Assembly (NCBI GenBank): GCA_028583405.1
Contig: CM053243.1
Location: 49,177,826 to 49,241,825 of the forward strand
Direction: 5' to 3'
Length of the DNA stretch: 64,000 nucleotides
Source of the DNA: Pogonophryne albipinna
Lineage: Eukaryota; Chordata; Actinopteri; Perciformes; Artedidraconidae
In this document: in pieces, positions 35,001 through 44,000 of the stretch
Numbering within the stretch: position 1 is the stretch's first letter
Layout of the letters: each line of letters opens with the position of its first letter
Position numbers and translations under genes: made by a program
Notes under the pieces: model-generated
What the model saw: only the letters and a program-made list of their open reading frames with translations
What the model was told of the DNA's origin: nothing
Database searches by the model: none

Positions 35001-38000
35001 TTTGAAAATGTATTTTCATGCCTCTTAGTATTTTTATAATACTTTTCTAATTTCACTTGAGGAACATTTTGAATGCAGGACTTTTACTGAAACAGAGTAT
35101 TCCTACACTCTGGTACTTCTACTTTTACTCAAGTACAAGATCTGAGTACTTCTACTTTTACTCAAGTACAAGATCTGAGAACTTCTACTTTTACTCAAGT
35201 ACAAGATCTGAGGAGGCTACTTCTACTTTTACTCAAATACAAGATCTGAGTACTTTTACTCAAGTACAAGATCTGAGTACTTCTACTTTTATTAAGTACA
35301 AGATCTGAGTACTTCTACTAAAGTACAAGATCTGAGTACTTCTACTTTTACTCAAGTACAAGATCTGAGTAGGCTACTTCTACTTTTACTCAAATACAAG
35401 ATCTGAGTACTTCTACTTTTACTCAAGTACAAGATCTGAGTACTTCTACTTTTATTAAGTACAAGATCTGAGTACTTCTACTAAAGTACAAGATCTGAGT
35501 ACTTCTACTTTTACTCTAGTACAATCTCTATACTTATACCACCTCTGTTTATAGCCTATGAAAAAAACTATTAGAAAACGAAGGCTAAAGCTAATGTTAG
35601 CAGATAGTGACAATGTATGCTAGCTAGCTAGCTCAACGATTCCTTAAATGATATTGCGACAGAAAAACGTTTCAGTTCACATCACGCTCTGCCGCTCTGC
35701 TCTGAACACCTGAACGGCCCGTTCTAACAGCTGTTCACCAGCGGCTCAGTCTCTGCCACAGTGACTCCGCACAGTTAATGAACACACCGTAGATAATGTA
35801 GCTGACCCTCATCCCGGAGCAGCAGAGTTCAGCCGACAGGCAGGAAGACTCGAGCACACAGCTCGCGCTTCATATATTAAAAAATAACACCATGCGCGTT
35901 ATGATGGCACATAACAGCTCGCCACCGCAGATTATTTGGGCGATTAGATAAAATGTAAATTATATTTGACGCAACTTTAGTTACATTTCCATGACTTTTC
36001 CAAAACTTTGGGAAAAATATTGTTTTCCATAACTTTTCCAGGGCCTGGAATTTGCATTTTGAATTTCCATGACTTTTCCAGGTTTTCAATGACCGTACGA
36101 ACCCTGTATAGTTTAGTTTGGCATCTGATTTAGGAGATTAAACAATACACTCGTTGTATTTGTTACCTGGTGGTTACTTACTTGGTCGTCACTAGGGCAC
36201 TTTTAATCGTGTTGCTGCGTGCTGCTGCACCACACACCCGCCTTGGCCTGTCTGACTGAGTGACTGACTGTCAGCTCTGCGCGTTCACGTTGAGAGCAGG
36301 GAAGGGAGGGGCTACAGCCAGGGCACGTATGGGAGTGCCGCGGGGCACGTGTGGGGATGTCTGACAAAATTACAACGCGCATTTGGGGCATTGTTGTATA
36401 TATTAGAAGCTTTTAATCCAGAATGTATCGATGTTACCATGAGCCACATACAGTACACTGTAAAAAGAAAAGAAAAAATCTGTAAAAAACGAACTTTCAA
36501 AAGGGCACATTGCTGTCCAGAGGGCAAAACGGGCAGGTGCTCAAGCACTACCTAGAGTCTGTGTGCACGTCTCTGCCTATAGAAATTCTAGCACACTGAG
36601 GTTAAATAAATCCAACCCTTTCCACTCTGTCTTTTTCTAATCATACTATCTGTCTTGGTTGTTAAATGCCATCTTAACAACAAAATGAATGTCTCCTAAT
36701 GATATTACAGAACTCCTTTTAAAAAATTTTTTATTTCAACCATTTGTAACATATTTACTCAAAACAACTCTCTCAGTAAACTATTTTCTCCTATAAAATG
36801 AAATACTCACATATTTCAAGCTCCACATATTTCACACAAGAAGAAAATCCCCACATATTCTCCAATATTTTAAATCCTACTGTTACTTGGAACAACAGTA
36901 AAACCCAGCAGAGAGCATACTAACAGATCACAACAATGTACATTGACTCAAGAGTAGGCCTATGTTTTCTTTCTATTATAATTATTAATAATATAGCTTC
37001 TTTTTTTCACAGCAGCATTGGATCAGTTCAGTTGTGCAGCATTGGATCAAAACAAAATAAAGCTTATCAGTGGTCCACCACAAAATAACCATGTAAACAA
37101 ATTGAGTGCAGATAGTGCAGTAACAAAACAAAAATAACTCTACTGGAAAGAGGTAGCTTGACTAGCTTCACAAGTTCACATTCAGTCACAAATAATAAAA
37201 TAAAAATGTGGCTTAGTGCAGAATTCTAGCCTTAAGACTAACTAGTCTAGTAATAATGCAATGAACAGCAGCTTAACATAACATGAATAAACAAATATTT
37301 CCATCTTACTGGAGTAACACAATTCAATAGTAATCAGCAGCGAACCGCTTCAACACGTGTATTTCGGTTTATTCACGGCATTCATTTTGTTATTCTACAG
37401 TATTGTTGTTTTATAGTTATTTGTTAATGTAACCCAATTTATGTTCTTTGAAATTGAAAAGGATATCGCATTGTGTTTGTTACTTTCGTTGCAGTTGTAT
37501 ATGTCTTAAGTGTAATTTGGCTTGGCTTCCTATTTATGGACATGCTTTTATTTTGAAGGAGAGGTAGCGCTGTTATAATAATAATAATCCTTATATTTTA
37601 TTATAGGGCTTTATCAATGACTCTCAAAGCGCTTTACAAATACACATTACACATACAGATCATACATACATGTAATGGTCATCTACTGTGGACAATACCC
37701 ACAGGAGCAAATTCAGGTGAAGTGTCTTGCCCAAGGACACAACGGCCTGACGCAGTGGGGCGGGAGCGGGTTTCGAACTGGAGTTCCCCAACGCCCCCTT
37801 GATCTGATGATCAAACGCACAGACCACTGCGCCACCCGTCCCGTTGACAGGAAGTTGTTGTTGCTTTGGAAACAACGTGACGGAGATTAACGGAGAAAAA
37901 GTAATATCTACATATAAAGACGGATAAGTAAACGATAACGTTTATGGTTAAGTGTTAGCACCCCCCGAAGAGGCACAAGCTGTTACGTTGATATTGGAGA

Positions 38001-41000
38001 TTTCAATAAATTCAATTTGAAGAAAAAAACGGGGGAAAAAAACAAACATTACATTACATTGCATTTAGCTGACGCTTTTATCCAAAGCGACTTACAATAA
38101 GTGCGTTCGACCAACAAAATACAAACTTGAAGAAAACAGAATCATAAGTACATCAGGTTTCATAGAGCAAAAACATTTCAAGTGCTACTCAACTGGCTTT
38201 AGGTAAGCCAGTCCTTTATTAGTATATAAGTGCTTTGTTAATAGTTCTATCGCTCGAGGTGGAGTCGAAAGAGATGAGTTTTCAGTCTGCGCCGGAAGAT
38301 GTGTAAGCTTTCTGCTGTCCTGATTTCAATGGGGAGCTCATTCTACCATTTTGGAGCCAGGATAGCAAACCCACCTGTTTTTGCTGATGGGAACTTGGGT
38401 CCCCCTCGCAGTGAGGGTGCAGCGAGCCGTTTGGTTGATGCAGAGCGGAGTGCACGTGCTGGGGTGTACGGTTTAACCATGTCCTGGATGTAGGAAGGGC
38501 CAGATCCATTCGCAGCATGGTATGCAAGTACCATTGTCTTGAAGTGGATTCTAGCAGTTACCGGAAGCCAGTGAAGGGAGCGGAGGAGCGGCGTGGTGTG
38601 GGAGAATTTAGGAAGGTTGAAGACCAGACTAGCCGCTGCATTCTGGATGAGCTGCAGAGGTCGGATGGCACATGCGGGTAGACCAGCCAGGAGGGAGTTG
38701 CAGTAGTCTAGGCGTGAGATGACGAGAGTCTGGACCAGAACCTGCGTCGCTTTCTGGGTCAGCTGGGGACGTATCCTCCGGATGTTGTAAAGCGTGTATC
38801 TGCAGCAGCGGGTTGTAGCAGCTATGTTTGCAGTGAAGGACAGGTTGTTATCTAGGATCACACCCAGATTCCTTGCAGTCTGAGTCGGGGAAACAACAGA
38901 GGTGCCGATGTTGATTGTTAGGTCAAGAGTGGGACAATCTTTTCCCGGAAGGAAAAGCAGTTCAGTCTTGTCAAGGTTGAGCTTGAGGTGGTGAGCAGAC
39001 ATCCACTGAGAGATGTCAGCTAGACAAGCAGAGATGCGTGCGACGACCTGGGTCTCTGAGCGGGGAAAGGACAGAATTAATTGGGTGTCGTCAGCGTAGC
39101 AGTGGTATGAAAAACCATGCGGGCTAATGACTGATCCGAGCGAGTTTGTGTACAAGGAGAAGAGGAGGGGACCAAGAACAGAGCCCTGAGGGACCCCTGT
39201 AGTTAATTGACAAGGGTCGGACTCCGACCCTCTCCAAGTAACCCTGTAGGTACGGTCTTTGAGGTATGAGGTGAGAAGGGAAAGTGCAGAGCCTGAAACT
39301 CCAAGTTCTTGGAGAACAAACAAAACGAATTTCCGAATAACGAAATTGAAACCCGAATAGTACTCCAACGAATGAATATTCGAATATTCGGATATTCGGG
39401 TACAGCCCTAGTGTACTCGCCGTGATGTTGTTGGTGTTTGTTTCTCAGGTGGCGTATTAGATTGGTCGTGTTGAACGTAGCTCTGTTCTTTCCACCACGC
39501 GGAACCTCCTTCTTGCAAACATTGCATCTGGCTGTTACACTGCCTTCGCTTTCAATTTTATAATACTTCCAAACTGCTGACATTTTCTCTGTCCCGACTC
39601 CCGAGTCACCAGCTGAACGTAGCCTCTCGTTAGCTTACACAGCCTTAGACTCAGACTCACAACGGACTTCATATTCAAAAAGTACTGAGACCAAACTCAT
39701 GGGAACAGCCATCAGTTGTTGTGTGTCGGGGTTGCTCCGCCGCTAACTTCCGCTAACTTCCTTGGTGGGGAAGATGGCGCCTGTGTCGGCCTGCCGCTCC
39801 CTGAGCTTAGGACTAGCGTTGCTGTTTATTTTATTTGTTTGTCAGAATGTGTCTGCTCTGCTCACTTACAATCGCCAAGCTCTCCTCCACCTCAGACCTT
39901 CATTGGAGTTGATACTGCTGCCAAAACTCACATCCTCCGACTACCATACATCATCGTCGCCCCCTCTACTGTGGGATATTCCAACATACCTTCGAAGGCA
40001 GCCCCACCGAAAGCGATTCAGACGCCGGGGAAAGCGCGCTGGTGCGCTGGTACACCTTAGGACATACCTGAGGGCTTCTTCTTCTGCTTCTTCTGCTGCT
40101 TCTTCTTCTCCTGCTGCTTCTTCACGCCTCGGATGCCACGGCCCTCCCGCTACACGACATCGTTGGATTCGGCGTATCCTTCCGGCGCAGCGGCCGCTGC
40201 TGGTTCCGCTAGCAGCCCCTCCAGCTCCTCCAGCCGGATTGACCGGCCCGCGCGGTGTCCAGCCCGCTAATCTTCGCCAGCTAAGGCGCTCTACACTCTC
40301 TGCCAGACCGGAGCCGAAACGTCAACTTAGCATGGCCTTGCTAAATGCTAGGTCAATAGCTAACAAGACGTTTCTGCTCAATGACTTCTTCACCTCTCGC
40401 CAACTGGACTTCATGTTTCTGACGGAGACCTGGGTCCATGCTGGCGAGTATACTCCGTTCTCTGAACTTGTTCCTCCTGACTGTACTTTTTTCAGCTCCC
40501 CCCGTACCACCGGCCATGGTGGGGGCATAGCTTCAGTGTTTAGAGCTAGCCTCCAATGCCGATTGCTTCACCCTGTAACAAGCTACGCTAGCTTTGAGTT
40601 ACAGCTGTTTGAACTAAATCCGGCCTCGCCTGTGCTCTGTGCTGTTGTATATCGTCCGCCAAAATGCAATAAGGACTTCATAAATGACTTCTCTGACTTT
40701 CTGTCCGGGATCATGGTGTCATATGATCGTGTTTTGATCTCCGGAGATTTTAATGTACATGTGTGTTGTGAGTCCAAACCCCTGGTTAGGGACTTTTTAA
40801 ATCTCCTCGATTCTTTTGGTCTCGTTCAGTCCGTGGCTGGCCCAACACACGAAAAAGGACACATTTTAGATTTAGTATTATCGTTTGGACTATCTGTATC
40901 TGTGGGTGAAATCTGTGAAGCAACAGGTATCTCAGACCATTTACCTGTTGTGTTTACAACCTCGATTCCTAGCGCAGGGCTCGAGTCGCGAGCCCCTGCA

Positions 41001-44000
41001 CGTCGTCTGCGTTTAATTAACCCGTTGACGGCCTCACAGTTTTCTGATGCTTTTAATACTTCTCTGATCTGTAAATTAGAGATGAACTGTGCGCTTAGTG
41101 CTGATGAGCTTATCTCTATGTTTGACTCGACATGTACACAAATACTTGACTCTGTTGCTCCGTTTACGCTCAGACGCACCAAAGTTCTCCCACAGCCGTG
41201 GCTCAATGACTGTACTCGTGCTCTCAGACGCGCTTGCAGGCGTGCAGAGAGAAAATGGAAAAAGGACAAACTCCATGTCTCCTTAGAAATCCTTCGTGCT
41301 TGCCTTTCTGACTATCAGACGGCAGTCAAAGCAGCCAAAACAGAGCATATTTCTCTGTTAATATCTAAAAACAGCCACAAACCTCAGGTTCTTTTTAATG
41401 TCCTCAACTCGATCATTAATCCCTGTGATGTTTCTCCAATTGTACCATCGACTACTCTCTGTGATAAATTTCTGTCATTTTTTATTGAAAAAGTATCTGC
41501 TCTTAGGCTAGCCCACACTAGTGCTAACCCAGATTCTGCTCCTCTTCTGTGTCCTGCTGTCCTCGACCACTTTGAGCCTATATCACTCTCTTCTCTCTCG
41601 GATGTAGTCATGCACCTGCGGCCGACAAACTGTACCTCAGACAGTATTCCCTCTCGCCTTCTCAGAGACGTTTTCGATTCAGTTGGAGCAAGTATTTTAT
41701 TACTTATAAACACCTCTCTCAGCTCAGGATGTGTCCCATCTGCCTTCAAACATGCCGTGGTCAAGCCACTTCTTAAAAAAAAAAATCTCGACCCCTGCAT
41801 TCTTGCAAATTTTAGGCCCATCTCCCAGCTGCCTTTTTTATCCAAAGCCCTGGAGCGAGTAATCTACGCCCAGCTGCAGTCTTTTTTAACCACGCATGGC
41901 ATCCATGAGAAGTTTCAGTCTGGTTTTAAACCAATGCACAGCACGGAAACAGCCCTTTTAAGGGTTTTTAATGATCTCCTCCTAGCAGCCGACTCAGGTA
42001 GCCCAGCTATCCTGGTGCTGCTGGACCTGTCAGCGGCTTTCGACACCGTGGACCACAGCATTCTGTTGTCGCGGCTCAAACAGTCCGCAGGCATCACAGG
42101 CTCTGCTCTGGCATGGTTCAGGTCCTACTTAACAGATCGTAGCCTTTCAGTGCAGCTAGGTGCCTTCTCTTCCGCTAAAGCCCCTCTTACCTGTGGGGTT
42201 CCCCAAGGTTCCATTCTGGGCCCCATCCTCTTTTTATTATATATACTGCCCCTAGGTGCAATTCTCTCCAAGCACAACATCCCCTTCCACTGCTACGCTG
42301 ATGACGTTCAGATATATCTCCCTCTCGCTAATGCTAACTCCATACAGCAATTGATGGATTGCTTGGCTGAAATAAAATCTTGGCTGAGCCTAAACTTCCT
42401 CACCCTCAACGAGAGCAAGACCGAGGTCATTTTTTTTGGACCCCGACCTCCGGCCTCCCAGGTTGACATTCTTGGCTCCCTGAGTAAAAACATCCTCCCC
42501 TCTGTAACGAATCTTGGAGTGATCCTTAATAGCACTTTTAAGTTCGAGAAACAGGTCAGCAGCGTAGTCAAAACCTGCTTTTTTAAAATACGACTATTGG
42601 CTAAGACAAAGTCGTTTTTATCTTTTACAGACCTAAAAAGGGTAATTAACGCTTTCGTGACATCACGACTTGACTACTGCAACGCTTTATATGTGGGCAT
42701 GGATCAGGCATCCATAAAACGCCTGCAGCTAGTGCAGAACGCAGCTGCACGTCTCCTGACCGGCCACAAAAAGCGTGACCATATTACCCCCATTCTGGCC
42801 TCACTGCACTGGCTTCCAGTTCGATTCAGAATCGATTTTAAACTCCTTTTATTTGTTTTTAAGGCCCTAAACGGGCTGGCACCGGCCTACATAGCTGAGC
42901 TCATCCAGCGATACACCCCAGCCAGAGCTCTAAGGTCCGCAGACCAAATGCTGCTGGTAGTGCCGAAAACCAGGTTAAAAACCAGAGGGCACCGAGCCTT
43001 CGCTGCAGCTGGTCCCAGGCTCTGGAACGCTCTGCCCTTGCCTGTGAGGTCGTCCCAAACACTAGGTGCTTTTAAATCCTCCCTGAAGACGCACTTTTTC
43101 TCTCTGGCCTTTTAAACTTGTGCAGAGCATGACGGTTTTTGTTCTGTATTTTAACTGTGTCTGCCTCATATTTGTTGTTTTTGACCTGTCCTGCGATTGT
43201 TGCAGTGTGTTTTTGTATCCGTGTACAGCACTTTGGCGCAACCTAAAGTTGTCTGGAAATGTGCTATATAAATAAACTTTGATTTGATTTGATTTACTGC
43301 TACTATTGGACACTGCGCCCTGCCCACTCTGTTGCCAGATTTGAGAGAAATAAGCAACCAGGTCTATGAAAACAAGCCCAAAAGAAGCAACACATACATG
43401 ATGTTGTGTAATTTTAAACCAAAACTAAGGCCTCAGGATGACTTTAAGACGTGAACATGGTCATTTTTGTTTTGCAACATTAACTAAAATAAAAAAAAAT
43501 ATATATATTTAAAAAAAAAAAGAAAAAGATTCCCGATCTTTTTCTCCCGATTCCGATCTTTTAAAAATCACGTGATCGGCTCCGATCCCCGATCACGTGA
43601 TCGGATCGGGACATCTCTACATGTTACAATGTGTGTTTGGTGTGTGCAGGACTTTGCTGACGAGCTCGATGTGATGCCGTCCATCACCATGGAGAACAAT
43701 GTGATCCACAACAACGAGGGCTACGGGGTGATTCTAGTGAAGGCCAACAGCGGAGAACAGCAGGGAGTCCCTGCGGACCGAAGTGAAGGTCTGTGGAGCT
43801 CTCAGTCATTTACATGTTCTATGTTTTCCAAGACGGGAATAACAACACAAACGGCAACACGATAATTGTTTTCCTTGTACTGAGGGTGGCGGAGGGATTG
43901 CAGTGTCTATATATTTAATGCACTTGTTTCTATTTAACCCATATTGTAACATGTACAGGGTTTATTTCAACATATAGAGATACTTTTGGAACATGGACGT

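Larger units (their letters stand above)
33297..36575. mobile_element. hAT element (CAGTGGCGTGCACAGAC ends)
   Basis: Left TIR CAGTGGCGTGCACAGAC; the right end reversed reads CAGAGACGTGCACACAGAC. Exact 8-bp duplication CCTATAGA (33289-33296 and 36576-36583). It contains a second hAT (33795-34747), a minisatellite (35112-35526), a poly-C/poly-G stretch (33610-33624) and, ending near 36112, a CCGTACGAACCCTG end of yet another hAT type. Non-autonomous. Confidence 0.9.
39409..43618 (-). mobile_element. hAT element with BED finger, split by an L2 LINE
   Basis: The right end (reversed) is TAGAGATGTCCCGATCC followed by several GATCACGTGATCGG palindromes (43510-43618), a known teleost hAT style. Reading the minus strand, an L2 (about 39715-43297) interrupts the 5' leader, then comes the transposase start MSAVWKYYKIESEGSVTARC with a BED finger (C-x2-C, H-x4-H) at 39583-39410, broken by another hAT at 39408. 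The left end is unknown. Confidence 0.7.

Noticed and set aside
35112..35526. Regular repeats that might suggest a CRISPR array
   Set aside because: Units are contiguous without unique spacers; a minisatellite in a vertebrate genome.
37760..37845. A tRNA-like sequence with good A and B boxes
   Set aside because: It is the head of a SINE with a LINE-type tail, not a folded tRNA gene; no complete cloverleaf was found.
28963..43626. CATGTTAC at 28963-28970 and at 43619-43626 as the target duplication of the TAGAGATGTCCC hAT
   Set aside because: No TIR follows the left copy, so the match is probably chance.
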